64,000 nt of DNA from Sacculina carcini (lineage: Eukaryota; Arthropoda; Thecostraca; Sacculinidae), in assembly GCA_916048095.2 (NCBI GenBank), contig OU696574.1:1892501-1956500 (forward strand). The letters run 5' to 3'. Position numbers and translations under genes: made by a program. Every line of letters begins with the position of its first letter. Positions within the stretch are counted from its first letter, which is position 1. Positions 1-19,737 of the stretch are shown one piece after another. The notes beneath the pieces were generated by a model. That model was given only the letters and a program-made list of their open reading frames with translations. It did not search any database and had not been told where the DNA came from.

Positions 1-359
1 ATACATATTTAAAATCTCCGTTGTTTTTATTATATATTTTTCATTTCGGCTTTTTGCATCGGTGTAACAACACCTTATACATATATATTAAAATTTTATT
101 TAGACTGATCCTGCTATTACAAAAAATGCTATTATAATAAAAAATATGCAATTATCGCCTGAATTTTGTCGGCATCCTCAAGAGATCTCACGTCACCTCT
201 TGGTGTCGCGGCTCTCTGTTTGGGAACCACTGGGCTACACTCCACACACTGATGCGCCATCACAATTGAGCCACACCATATACCACTGCGCTGTAAATGA
301 CGCACTTGATACTCACTAGTTGTATTCTGATTTGATTTTGACAATACAATCAACACACA

Positions 360-408
<49 letters not shown>

Positions 409-654
409 TACAACATTATTTCAATTGGAGGTTTTTCTCATCTGCAGTTCACCGTTGGCAATGTGTGTGCTGGTATATATATATTTACATATGTATGGTA
501 TATAAATGGTGTACATGTATGTGTGTGTACATATGTATATATATGGTGTCTTTTCTATGGGTGTGTATGTTTGAATGCACGTCTTCGCTGCGTATTCAAA
601 ATGTATGTGTCTGCGGGTATGTTTGTGATATTTTGTGTGTGTGTATGCCAATAT

Positions 655-689
<35 letters not shown>

Positions 690-693
<4 letters not shown>

Positions 694-762
694 CTTTTGA
701 GACCTTCTTGTGAAATGCGCGTTATAAATGTCTTAACGTAATGTAATGTAATGTAATGTGTT
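690..762 (+). repeat. Short retroposon-like module with (TAATG)n tail, copy 1
   Basis: Directly after a (GT)n run comes a roughly 45-base block (agcttttgagacc, then aaatgcgcgttataaatgtc) and a tail of TAATG pentamers. The same arrangement of GT microsatellite, block with a GCGC..TATAAAT core and TAATG tail recurs at 15905-15975 (+) and, reversed, at 16866-16938. It looks like the 3' part of a SINE or LINE; the family is not identified. Confidence 0.6.
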
Positions 763-1189
763 GATGTGTTGATATTAGACATAGCAGCGAATCATTGCTG
801 TCTCCGACGTTGTTGCGTTGTCGTTTCTCATCATCACCATCTTGCGCCCGCCCGCCGGCAGTTTATCTCGCTGGCTCCAGCTCGGGCGGCGGCGGCGGCT
901 CAGTTTCTACCTCCTCAGCGGGCACCAGTATAATGACAGACGCGCGCTCCAACGGGTACACATTCTGGCCACCTCACCCCATCATGACGGCTTGATTAGA
1001 TCAACCGCACTAATTATCCACGCCTGAATGTCCAAATGTCTGATATGCCTAGCTTATGATGTACTTGCTGCCGAGAGTACAGCTCGTAAATCCACTAATA
1101 TAAACCCACTGAGCTTACAGCAGACCAAACACTGTTTCATTAATATATCTATTGAATTACACAACTTTATACTTAATTTGTGTATGTAT

Positions 1190-1629
1190 GTGTATGTGTT
1201 GGTCAGTATTGATGACAGTTTGTATGTGTGTGTGTGTGTTGGTCAGTATTGATGACAGTTTGTATGTGTGTGTGTGTGTGTTGGTCAGTGTTGATGACAG
1301 TTTGTATGTGTGTGTGTTGGTCAGTGTTGATGACAGTTTGTATGTGTGTGTGTGTGTTGGTCAGTATTGATGACAGTTTGTATGTGTGTATGTGTGTGTG
1401 TTGGTCAGTATTGATGACAGTTTGTATGTATGTATGTGTGTGTTGGTCAGTATTGATGACAGTTTGTATGTTTGTGTATGTGTTGGTCAGTATTGATGAC
1501 AGTTTGTATGTGTGTATGTGTGTGTTGGTCAGTGTTGATGACAGTTTGTATGTATGTGTGTGTGTGTTGGTCAGTGTTGATGACAGTTTGTATGTGTGTA
1601 TGTGTGTGCTGGTCAGTGTTGATGACAGC
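1190..1629 (+). repeat. GT-embedded minisatellite, 11 copies of about 40-44 bp
   Basis: Each unit is a near-constant core (TTGGTCAGTRTTGATGACAG) followed by TTTGTATG and a variable (GT)n stretch. I count 11 cores, beginning near 1199, 1239, 1280, 1318, 1357, 1400, 1442, 1484, 1526, 1567 and 1610. One core position alternates A/G (AGTATTG or AGTGTTG) in blocks along the array. The open frames through it on both strands are products of the repeat, not genes. Confidence 0.9.
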
Positions 1630-3218
1630 CTAGTGCAGTGTTCTTCGTCAGGCAGCAATGTTCAGTCTCGCGGTTTTTTCACGCCGCAGCCTTATCGCAA
1701 GCTGCTGGGTCGACATCAACGAGTGCAGCACATGCCAGGTTGGAACTAGCCTGCGGCGGTGTGTGTCTGGAATTGCCTGCGGCGGTGTGTGTTTGTCAGC
1801 ATTGCCATTGTGTAAGATTGAGTCGCCGTGTGGGCTATTATCATGAATATCGCCAAATTGCCAACATGGCCGGTGACTGAGATCAGTGGAAGCACTATAA
1901 ACTAACTGATCATTGGCGATTCGACACGCCAATTATACAATAACTAATATTCTTGATGACATTACTGGAATACTGTCTGGAATATGCTTGTGTACAGGGA
2001 TCGATTTAGTGTCGGTTATTGGCATCTAGAGGGGACACAGTTTGAACATTCAAGATGAATAGGAACCGGCTTAAAAGCTAGCATTTCTGTATGAATTATA
2101 CGCTATATATAATCATTGTATACATCAGGGCATTGTTCAGGATGATGGAGTTGTTTGAATGTATCTGATCTGCCAGCTGCAGTAGAATTGGACTGGCATC
2201 ACTGTGGTCTAGTCAATACTGTGTCTAGTTGAGTTTGACAGTCTGGTTCTCATAGACACTCCAATATTCGTTGTAGCCAGCTGTCTGAAATTGTATCATC
2301 AATTTTCAAATGTGCGTTACATATAACTGCGCGAGAAAACGGTTTTGACTATATACGGGTAATTTGTATTGTTGTGTAGCTGTGCTTTTCGTTGCTGTTC
2401 ATGCGAGGAGTATTTTTTTCTGAGCTCTTGATACGTGTCATTTTTTGCTCTTAATAGTGTCAGTCGTCGGCGTCGTCCATTCTTAACCCTCAGTGCTGTA
2501 TATATGTGTGTATGTATGTGTGTGTGTGTGTGTGTACAGTGTATTTGGTGTGCATATAGTTGTGTAGTGTGTGTGTTTGGACTAGTGACAATTGCACGGC
2601 ACACGCAAATCACCATAGTCACTGACTGCGTGTTTTTGTGATTCTTTGCTGCTGTTTAATATCACTGCTTTTTTCGTCGCATAATGTGCTAATGTGTTAC
2701 TGTGATAATGTATATTATTCGTAAATACACTGACACGTGGAAGTGCGTGGACCATTTGGACTGGCTCCAATTTCGCAAGCACAAGAAGTTAAAATTAAAA
2801 TGGTGTTTCGTACTGTAATATATATATGGCGAATTGGGAATATGAAACATTATTGAAAACATTTAAATAAAACAATTTCGTTGCTAAAAAATTTAAGGAT
2901 ATGAAAAAATATGGCTATAAATATTCATTGATATCAGATCTCTTGACCGTGAAAACGTATCAAGGAGTTTATTTATGCTTCAAGTGACAATTTTGAAACA
3001 TGCGTTAAAAATTCAAATAATACAAAAACTTCATCTTATTTAATAAAAAATTGCGATATGGTATTTGAATTATTTGCCGAGACTGCGTATGCGCGCGCGG
3101 CAAAAATGGCTTGATATTCCCAGAAAGAATTGCCTGCGCCAAACTCGTCTAGACTCGCCCACAGTGGAGTTGTGCAATTGTTTGTTCAGTTGTGTGCTTT
3201 GGGTTCTTTAATATCAAA

Positions 3219-9872
<6,654 letters not shown>

Positions 9873-10184
9873 TGCCACTGGCTGCTGTGTTTTCATTCGT
9901 TGTTTCAATGTGTGCACGCGGCCACCGCCGCCGCACTTATTTTTGTCATTCTGCTTATTTTCGCACAGTTAGTTTATAGTCTGCTATTTTGTCACTTTTG
10001 TGTGTGTTTTGCACCACTGGGCGTGTGGTTATATGGACGTTTATTATGCGGGTTTTGAACCCGTGCATTCATAATACTGATAGTATACGCTTGCCGGCTG
10101 TCACAACAGTGTGTTGCATCAGCCAAACACGTGTTAAAAGTGCAGTATGCAGTGTGTGCATGGTGGCAGCCATGTTTATGTCAA

Positions 10185-10246
10185 CACACACACTCACACA
10201 CATACACGAACACTCTCACATACACACACTCTCACACACATACACA

Positions 10247-10320
<74 letters not shown>
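10185..10320 (+). repeat. (CA)n microsatellite, CLIC 3' flank
   Basis: Interrupted CACACA with CTCACA and ATACAC variants at first, then a pure CA run from about 10250 to 10315. It lies about 320 bases after the CLIC stop codon and may be inside its 3' UTR. Confidence 0.9.
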
Positions 10321-10322
<2 letters not shown>

Positions 10323-10604
10323 TTCCACAGTCTTCCGCCTTGTCTGACTTAAACTATTTGACAATTACTTAATTTTTTCACGACTGTTTTCTACAGAGGT
10401 GTTTGACGAGAACGTGCGCTTGTTAGTTGTCTAATCGTAGTTTTGTTATTGTAATTCAAACCTGCAATTGTGCTGCGGCGTTAATAATGTATTTTCATGA
10501 TATATATTAATAAATATTGTTCAGTCGCTTTGTGCGACTTAAATATATCCCGCATAATATATCTTAAATATATCTCGACTTAAATGATTGATGAATGATG
10601 GATT

Positions 10605-10993
10605 GGGAGATCTGGGCGAGGTGATGACGTTCTCATGCCCTGGCCTCCTAGGTCTCCAGATCTTACCCCGTGTGACTTTTTCCTTTGGGGCTTTGTCAAG
10701 CAACAAGTCTATGTGCCGCTCCTTCCAAGAGATATTGACGAACTAAAGGCTCGAGTAACGGCAGTTGTGGGAACCATTGACGTCGAGATGCTGGAACGCG
10801 TTTGGCAGGAAATGGACTATCGACTAGATGTCTGCCGTGTGACGAATGGTGCTCATATTGAGCAACTTTGAAGATTCCCCACAAAACTTGAAACTTTGAC
10901 CTTTCCAATGGTACCAATTTTATTTTTCAACTCCTAATAGTTTTTGAGTTATTAAAAATCGTTATGTTCCCAAGACTTTTGAAACACCCTGTA
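10605..10993 (+). pseudogene. Mariner-like transposase C-terminal remnant
   Basis: The frame 10635-10871 encodes WPPRSPDLTPCDFFLWG followed by about 60 residues ending RLDVCRVTNGAHIEQL. This is the C-terminal end of a Tc1/mariner superfamily (DDE/D) transposase; SPDLxPxDFFLWG contains the third catalytic acidic residue region. About 110 bases after the stop comes ACACCCTGTAT (10983-10993), a typical mariner-type terminal repeat end. The N-terminal part and left terminal repeat are absent, so this is a truncated, inactive copy. It abuts tRNA-Glu within 10 bp. Confidence 0.85.
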
Positions 10994-11002
10994 TATCTCG
11001 TA

Positions 11003-11074
11003 TCCCGCATGGTCTAGTGGTTAGGATACTCGGCTCTCACCCGAGAGGCCCGGGTTCGATTCCCGGTGCGGGAA
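11003..11074 (+). tRNA. tRNA-Glu (CTC)
   Basis: A 72-nt cloverleaf: acceptor TCCCGCA pairs with TGCGGGA, discriminator A at 11074. The anticodon stem CTCGG/CCGAG encloses loop CTCTCAC with anticodon CTC at 11036-11038. The T arm CCGGG-TTCGATT-CCCGG is perfect. No CCA is encoded and there is no intron, as expected for a eukaryotic nuclear tRNA. Both the A-box (TGGTCTAGTGG) and B-box (GGTTCGATTCC) are intact, so it is likely functional. Confidence 0.97.
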
Positions 11075-11396
11075 TTTATTGCAGTAATAAAACCGTTTAC
11101 GCAAGTTCAATTCAATTGCGATTATTCGAATATTGGGGCCAGAATATTGCTCCCAATAATGAATAGTGAATCCGGGGGTTGGACTGATGAGTGTGAGTGA
11201 TTGATGATGAGTGAGGAAGGTCGTACAGCCAGCAAAGCACAAGTGCCTGACAAAAGTGTACATTGTCACACAGTATGTCTGTCAGATAATGTCGTTATGC
11301 CAGGTGTGCATTTTGTGTGTGTGTGTGTACTTGTGTTTATGAGTGTTGATTTGAGAAGAAATGAGATCGTAAAACTGGCTGAACGTGTTTATGCAG

Positions 11397-12149
11397 CTAT
11401 TTGTGTAGTGAGCCGTAGAACTCCTCTTCGAGCTCGTGCAAGTCACCGGCCACGTCGTCCTTCAACTCGACCAGCTTTTTGTCGAGCTCGCAGTGTGTCG
11501 TGCGGAACTGGCGACCGCTGTCGGTGATGGCCTCGTTGAGCGACGGAAAGTCGTTGAGAATCAGGTACTGCTTGATATCCGATATCAGCTTGGTCAACGA
11601 CTCGGCCGCCCGCACCTGCACCAACACACGACAACAATAACAGTAGCAACGACAACAGTACAAAAATAAAACACTTGCCACATAATACACAAGGAATTTC
11701 AGTAATAAATGACGTAGCCAGAACTCACAATGTTGGCGGAGCGCACGCAGGCCTCGAACACGTCCTGGTTTGCCTGCGTCATTCGAGACACCTGCGTCTC
11801 TTCCTCCACCTTCGATAAACGCACTACCTCTGCACATAACATATGTTAACGGAGATTCATGATTGGCGGGAATGATAGCAGTTATGATAATAGAAGAATA
11901 ATAGACCCCAAGAAATCAAAATCAAGAAACCAAACGGCCGACGACCCGGCACACTATGGAAAATCTCCGGATTCCTCAGCTAACCAGATCGAATTGACAA
12001 TTAATCTGAATGTTTTGAATAGCACGAGCCAAACACTCACCAATGAAGTTGTCCAATATGGACTTGACGTCATCTTTAAGGCGTTTGTTGTATGATTTCA
12101 ACAAGGCCTCCTTGCTCTGAGGCAACGTTTTCTGCTGGTTCGACGACAT
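11397..12149 (-). CDS. MED22: Mediator complex subunit 22
   Basis: MED22 is a head-module subunit of Mediator, the complex bridging transcription factors and RNA polymerase II. Exons on the minus strand: 12149-12041, 11829-11729 and 11615-11397, phase-consistent, giving 142 aa against 144 for the human short isoform. The N-terminus ([20 protein letters not shown], then KSILDNF) is nearly identical to human from memory. The middle [20 protein letters not shown] is the family signature, and the end is a coiled-coil-like [12 protein letters not shown]. Splice sites are GT-AG. The gene is head-to-head with eIF2 gamma, with 299 bp between start codons, suggesting a bidirectional promoter. Confidence 0.95.
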
Positions 12150-12448
12150 TTGAACAACAACAACAAACCACTTTACATAACTTGGCCGGACACTAAATTA
12201 AAGACTCAACCATTTTATGTGCGCCACAATGCAATGTTAAACTCCGGAAACGTCCCAAACCTCCAGGGAAAAATAATTTTATACGACATAAATCGCGCAT
12301 TCATACGTTTCTGACGCGTAAGACTTCTGTCACTTGTAGCTCATCGTGCACGTTTTCGGCTGCTTCTAATGGTGTTTTTGCTGTTGTAGATGCGTTTGCC
12401 GCTGTTTCTGATTTGTGTTGGATTCTTTTACATGTTTAATTTTTAGTG
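12150..12448. promoter_or_regulatory. Probable bidirectional promoter MED22 / eIF2 gamma
   Basis: The 299 bp between the two opposed start codons must contain both core promoters and both 5' UTRs. I see no TATA box in a useful position, which is usual for housekeeping bidirectional promoters. The call rests on gene arrangement, not on a recognised motif. Confidence 0.5.
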
Positions 12449-14746
12449 ATGATTGGCCAACCTCATCTTTCAAAGCAGAGTCTGGATGATCTGGTAAGTT
12501 AATTATACACGTTCTCTATGGACCCGTATAAAAATCCGCTCGTCTGACCTGTGTACGAGATAATAAAGCGAGGCTTGGGATTCAGTGGTGGGATAGTTTT
12601 ATGCTTAATTTAGTGTATTCCGCAGTCTGATAGACGATTCTACGCTGCGCTATAATCCCACCATATGTCTTCTGACTTTGTCTCATTTTATCCGATGCTC
12701 CCGAGTATTCCAGTGTTTAGGCGCTGAACTCTCGTGTCAGAGGTTCCTGGTTCGAATCCTGGCCCGGGTTCGTTCATTAACACCTGCGCTTGAGTCCACC
12801 GGGAGTCACCACTGTAGATATATAAGTATATTTACGCATTTGAACACAGCAGTAGAGAACGCTATGTTCGCGTGTAATTTTGCGGGGGCAAAGTCTCACG
12901 GCCCCGGCTGACACACCGCGGGTCCGGCCGCCAAACACACGGGTTATCGCAGTCACGGCCAGCACAGAAAACTGTACGGCTGAGCGCACACGAAACCCGC
13001 CTTGCGGCAATTGGGCTATCACTTCAAGAAACGAACCCGTCCGTTTCACCTCGCCAGGGAATCGAACCCTGGACCTTTCGTGCACAGAGCGTGCGTCTTA
13101 GCTACGAGGCGGGTACATGTACCACATTACCACTGTAGATGGGCGTACAGTGGGGCGCGCCATTTAGTCTCAACTGGCTGGTGCGCACTTAAAACGCCAA
13201 TAACAACATATTTCATCCGAGGGTGGTTACTAGAGAAGCTTATATTTAGAACACTAATATAATAACAGAAATTATACACACACGTTTCAACACACAATTA
13301 GCTATGAATACCAATTTACTTTCTATCTCAATAATCTCTTCAACACAATTCCGTTACATTCAAATCTCGGCGCCTAACTAAAACGAACACTAAATTTACG
13401 AATATTAACATCACGTGATAAATATGTTACGCGATACGCCAGACATGATTTTATAATTACAGTTACTTTTGAAATCGGTTCAACATATCGGGATAAAATG
13501 TTCCATAACGTGCTTGTTTCCATATGGGAACACTGGTAGGGTGCTTACATGTGCTTGTCTGTTTCAGGACGTATCGACGCTTCATCCGCTGTCTCCTGAA
13601 GTGATCAGCAGACAGGCCACTATCAACATTGGTGAGTGTTTGCTGATTCAGGCAGCGAGCTTGGTTATTATTATTGTTATTATTAATTACAGGTAAATCC
13701 AGTAGCATGGGGGAAGAGTGCAAGTGCACTATTACCACCCTAAGGTGGCCCCATGTACCGGAAGCGCCCAAAAGATTCAGAGAGAAAGAGAGTTCGAAAA
13801 GAATAAAATCTATAAAGAGAGTTGGAAAAGAAAATATTAAATATATAACAATAAATAATAAACCATCATCCGATAACACTCCATAATGTCACTCCGTCCA
13901 CGTTCCTCAATAAATAACAACACTCAACAATAAATAAGTAAATAATAAATAACAATCAAGAACAATAAATATGATTCAATAAGAAACAAGCAATCGAGGA
14001 TATTGATAATCGAGGCTGTCCTTGTAATCGGTGGTGTTATTTGACCGTGCTAGCTGTTGACACAACGTGAAAACTATCAATCAAACGTTATTGGCTCATC
14101 AGACGTTCAATGCGTCGCATGTGATCTCGTCCGTCGCTCGTACTTTATCGTTCACTTGATGCAGTTGATGTTGTGTTTGTGTTGCTTTTCAGGCACAATC
14201 GGGCATGTGGCACACGGCAAGTCGACCATTGTCAAGGCTCTGTCAGGAGTGCAGACGGTTCGCTTCAAGAATGAACTTGTCAGGAACATCACTATAAAGC
14301 TGGGTGAGCGCGCACAGCTGCCGAATAATCGCAATCACAAATTTTTTCTCACACAGTTCTTTTTCACAGATGTTTTTTTCAACCAATCTGTTTGCAGGCT
14401 ATGCCAACGCGAAAATTTACAAATGCGACAACGAAAAGTGTCCTCGACCTACACGCTTCGTATCGGGCGGGTCGGCGCGCGAGGACAATTTCGCGTGTCA
14501 CCGGCCCGGCTGCGGTGGCCAGTGAGTTTCATGCTTTCTACTGCAGTGATATCACATCAGCGAGCTGCTGAAATCCAGCTATGAACGCTATGTTTCGTCA
14601 CGACGTTGTGTCGCAGCTGAAAACTATTCGTTATCAAGTGGACAGAAAAAATTATAATCGTCATTGTTCAGTAATGAGATTGGATGACCGGTTGAAATGA
14701 AAATATTCCTTGAAAATCTTCCCATTTAACTGCCAGTACAGTTGTG

Positions 14747-14791
<45 letters not shown>

Positions 14792-17152
14792 CGTGTGTGT
14801 GTGTGTGTGGTAGTTTTCGTTTGGTGCGTCACGTGTCGTTTGTCGACTGTCCCGGCCACGATATTCTCATGGCTACCATGCTGAACGGAGCGGCCGTGAT
14901 GGATGCCGCCTTCCTGCTTATTGGTCGGCCTCACACCACCACGAACTCTGCAACCATTAACTGCCACAATCATTCACTGTATCTGTCTGTTGATATTGTC
15001 TCTCACAGTCAATCTGTTCTAATACTCATTCAATATCCAACACTTTGTCAGCGCATTAGAAGCACACACTTGAAGTAGTAATCTACATCTATTACTTTCC
15101 TGGTCATCATATCGGCCATTCATTGACATAGCTATGGAGAAAGTGTGTGTGCACACCCCGTGTATGTATGTGTATGTATGTGTATGTGTGTGTATGTGTG
15201 TGTGTAGCCGGAAATGAGTCGTGTCCGCAGCCTCAAACGTCCGAGCATTTGGCCGCCATCGAGATCATGAAACTGCGCCACATTCTCATTCTGCAGAATA
15301 AAATCGATTTGGTGAAGGAGAGCCAGGCGAAGGACCAGTTTGAGATGATACAGAAGTTTGTGCAAGGTCGATTTATCACTTGTTTCTATTGCACTCATTG
15401 TTGATTTGCATGGCCAATCTAGATAGGTGGTTCTAAACCTTTCTTTCTCACTGATTCCCCACTTCTTTATGAGTCATCTCTTAATTTTCCACACAACACA
15501 TCGCTGAGAATTTCAATAAATTCAGTTGTTAAATCAAAGTAAATGTCAGGAGGTAATTAGAAGCAAAACTAAACGAATTTGAATAGATAAAAACACATAC
15601 ATAGTTGTCCTGTTCTGTCCGACCTTTAGCTTGCCACTTGACAACTCTTCCATTCCCCACAGGTTTAGAACTACTCATCTAGATTGAGACGTGTGTGTGT
15701 GTGTGTCTCCCCAACACTACGTTCTATCACTTCTATTCCTCTTTTCAAAAATCACTAAGAATTTTTTTCTGAAGTCCTATTATATCTTAGATAACATTGT
15801 TTATACTAGCGATGAATATATGGTGTGATTTTCTCTCTGCTCTCTCCCTCTCCACCTTTTACCTTGTGAATGCATGCATTTGTGTTAGTGTGTGTGTTTG
15901 TGTGTACAGCGCCTTAGAGACCCTCTAGGTGTAGGGCGCTATATAAATTTTATCTATAAAGTAATGTAATGTGTGTGTTTCTGCGTGTGCAGGCACTGTG
16001 GCGGAAGGAGCGCCTGTGATTCCGATCTCGGCTCAGTTGAAGCACAACATCGAGGTGATATGCGAGTACATTGTCAACAAAATCCCGGTGCCAGTGCGCG
16101 ATTTCAAGTCGGCGCCGCGGCTGATCGTCATTCGCTCTTTTGACGTCAACAAGCCGGGCAGCGAGGTGCACGAGCTGAAAGGAGGCGTGGCAGGCGGCTC
16201 AATATTGCGCGGCGTACTGCGGGTCTGTCACACAAAGATACACACTGACACATTGACACACTGGCACACACACTGGCACATTGACACACATTGCCACACA
16301 CTGATACATTGACACACACTGATACACTGATACACTGATACACACTGATACACTGATACATTGGCACACACACTGGCACATTGACACACACTGACACACA
16401 CCGGCGCACTGACACACACTGACTCACACTGACACACACTGATACACTGACACACACTGATACACTGACACAAAGACACAAAGACATACATTGACACACA
16501 CTGATACACACTGATACATTGACACACACTGATACACTGGCACACACTGATACACTGACACACACACACACACTGATACACTGACACACACACACACACT
16601 GATACACTGACACACACTGATACACACTGATACACTGACACACACACACACACACTGATACACTGACACACACTGATACACACTGATACATTGACACACA
16701 CACACACACACTGATACACTGACACACACTGATACACTGGCACACACTGATACACACTGATACACTGATACACTGACACACACACTGACACACACTGATA
16801 CACACTGGCACATTGACACACACTGATACACTGATACACTGACACACACACACATTGACACACACACATTACATTACATTAGGACATTTATATCGCGCTT
16901 TTCACCCGAGGGTCTCAAAAGCGCTCAAAACGCGCACACACACACACGCACACACACACACATACACACACTGACACACTGGTACATTGACACACACATA
17001 CTGACACACACACACTGGCACACACACACACATGTACACTTATACACACGTATGTATTTATGAGTGTCTGTATATGTGCGTAAAGTGAGCGTTGCTACAG
17101 TGCAGCCACGGTGGCACACTGCGACACACAATCATCCGTGATTATTGCGTAC

Positions 17153-17213
<61 letters not shown>

Positions 17214-18424
17214 CAGGTAGTGTTACACAGGAAGCAAATGCTTAAGTGCCGAGTCAGTAGAGAAACAGTTGTGCAGATCTTGTGAGCGTCATTGAGAGTC
17301 TTGTGTGAGCGGAGTGTGTATGAGCGTTGTAAAATGTGATGTGGTAATGTTCACTGTGAAATATACCTAATGTGTTCTGTGTAATATACAACAGATTCCA
17401 TTATTGCTTGTGAGTTAATCAGGTGGGTCAGGAAGTGGAGGTTCGTCCTGGCATTGTGGAGAAAACTCACGACGGCAAGTTGTCATGTCGACCGATCTTC
17501 TCCAAGATCGTGTCTCTGTTCGCCGAGCAAAATGACCTACAATACGCAGTGCCTGGCGGACTGATTGGTCAGTTTGCTCGTCGCTCGCTGCGGTCCATTG
17601 GTTCTTAACGTTTCTCAGTGCTAGCGCTTAACGTTTCAAATCACCACATCTCGCATCCTCTACGTTTTTTATATAGTTATATGAGAAAATAACAATACTA
17701 ACCACGTAATAACTGAACTTTTTTAATAACTCAATATTCATGCAGACAGCTAAAAGTGCCTGTAAGAAATATGTCTTTTCCAGGGAAAAATATAGGCATA
17801 GTTAAAACATATATTTGTTTCGATTTTTAGCAAATTTCTCAGATCCCTTAGCACAGTGATTCACAACCTGTGGGGAATTGCTCATGGAAGAGTTGCCAAG
17901 TGGGAAGCTAAAGGTCGGACAGAAGACAAATGTGTGTTTTTATCTATTCAAGCTCGTTTATTTTCGTTTCTAATCACATCTTGACATTTACTTTGATGTA
18001 ACAACTGAATTTATTGAATTTATCAGCGCTGTGTTGTGAGTGGAAAATGAAGCAATGGCTCATTAACAAGTGGGGAATCAGTGAGAAAAAATGCCAAGAA
18101 CCACTGCCTTAGTAGCTAGACTCCCACCCCTTATGAGCTAGGTTAAGAACTCCTGTTGTAATCACTGTTCGACTGGCTGTCGATAATGTGATGATGTGTG
18201 TGTGTCAGGTGTGGGCACGAAGATCGACCCGACGCTGTGTCGCGCTGACAGAATGGTCGGCCAGATGCTGGGAGCTGTCGGAGCGTTGCCCGATATTTTC
18301 ACCGAGCTCGAGATTTCGCTGTTTCTGCTGCGACGTTTGCTAGGAGTTCGCACCGAGGGAGACAAGAAGGGAGCCCGCGTGAGTACCGCGTGCCGTGCAT
18401 TCAACTGTGTCTTTGGCCTCGTGT

Positions 18425-18484
<60 letters not shown>

Positions 18485-19656
18485 AGTGTCAATACTGATG
18501 TCTGCCTCTAGCACAGGGGCCCCAAACATTTTCGCTTCGCGCGACCCCCAGGACAGATCCGGAGGGCTCCATCACCCCCCCAGTAAAAAATAAGAGAAGT
18601 TAGAAAAACGCCTTCACACTGGATTCTTATCACTAGGGTGACCTTTTGGTGCGCTAAAAATCAAGAAAAGTTGCGCTAAAAAATCATAAAAGTTGCGCTA
18701 AAAAGTTGCACTTATAATTTTGCAGACATTTCACTAAAACCTTTGAAGGTAGTGATAATCACGAACTTATAAAAAACATACTTTTGTGAGGAAAATTTGT
18801 ACTTTTTACAGTCTATACCTATTAATACAATACGTTTTGAGCATTGGCGGTTCTAGGATTGCATGCTTCATGAGCTTTAACTGTCACCTCACTGGCGATT
18901 TGGATGCGCTAAAAATCGCAAATAGTTGCGCTAAAAAGCTGAGCTCAAATTTTCGCTAAAAATCGTCAATTTTATATAATAGGATAATTTAAAATTAAAC
19001 TTTAAACACTGAAATAACTCCTTAACATTACACATTGATAGTTTCACGTTTTTGTTTCTACTTAATGCATTTTGAGAATTCGCGGCTGCGTTGAGATTGT
19101 GTTTCACATGCTTGTCTAGTGTGTCGAGTCTGACGCACTGATGCCTGGTAGTGACACTTAAACATACAATATAATTTCACAGACTCACTCGATGTTAATT
19201 TTCTTAAATGTTCCAAGGTCTAAACAGGTTTTGCAGATAAAACATCATCTCATTATGTGGTAATATTATTCAAGTACTGTTGATCTAACTAGTTGCTCTA
19301 AGGTTGCTCGAAAAGTATATAAATTAATGTATATATATATATATATTTAGATCCAAAATGTATGGAGTACTCACGTGTCTGGTGGATAAATGATATAAGA
19401 TGAAGTTGAACTTCTTCAGACACAATATTTATTTTTTTACCACAACGTTTCGCCTTACGGCTTTATCAAGCAGTGATAACATATCGTCAGCCATTGTAAG
19501 AAACCAAATTCACAAAAATATGTAAAAACACGTGATCATACATTAATTGGATATCTGACATAAAAATATATATATATATATATATATATACATGCATATA
19601 TATATATATATGCATATATATATGCTATATATATGCATATATATATGCTATATATA

Positions 19657-19737
<81 letters not shown>

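Larger units (their letters stand above)
1..3218. other. Intergenic region with microsatellites and a minisatellite
   Basis: I see no coding gene. The stretch is A/T-rich and holds (CA)n at about 352-407, (GT)n at about 657-690 followed by a short retroposon-like module (690-762), a GT-based minisatellite (1190-1629) and another (GT)n near 2510-2535. A GC-richer patch at about 840-960 has open frames in two phases but no recognisable protein; it could be an unrecognised exon or CpG-rich repeat. The last 150 bases (about 3070-3218) are the likely promoter and 5' UTR of the CLIC gene. Confidence 0.6.
9873..11396. other. Intergenic: CLIC 3' UTR, CA array, mariner remnant, tRNA
   Basis: This covers the CLIC 3' UTR with a possible AATAAA at 10509-10514, a (CA)n block at 10185-10320, a mariner-like remnant at 10605-10993, tRNA-Glu at 11003-11074 and about 320 bases of unremarkable DNA before the 3' end of MED22 at 11397. 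Confidence 0.7.

Noticed and set aside
1152-1749. Repetitive frames over the 1.2-1.6 kb minisatellite
   Set aside because: Open on both strands because the unit lacks stops; no recognised protein.
16146-17131. Minus-strand Cys-Gln-Val-Ser repeat frames up to 239 codons
   Set aside because: Produced by the CACTGATACA minisatellite; the periodicity is that of the DNA repeat, and the region is an intron of eIF2 gamma.
19438-19485. ACGTTTCGCC-TTACGGCTTTATCAAG motif reminiscent of Penelope-like or other repeat ends
   Set aside because: Only one short motif inside the 1.5-kb hAT-like element, with no RT or ribozyme structure that I could support.
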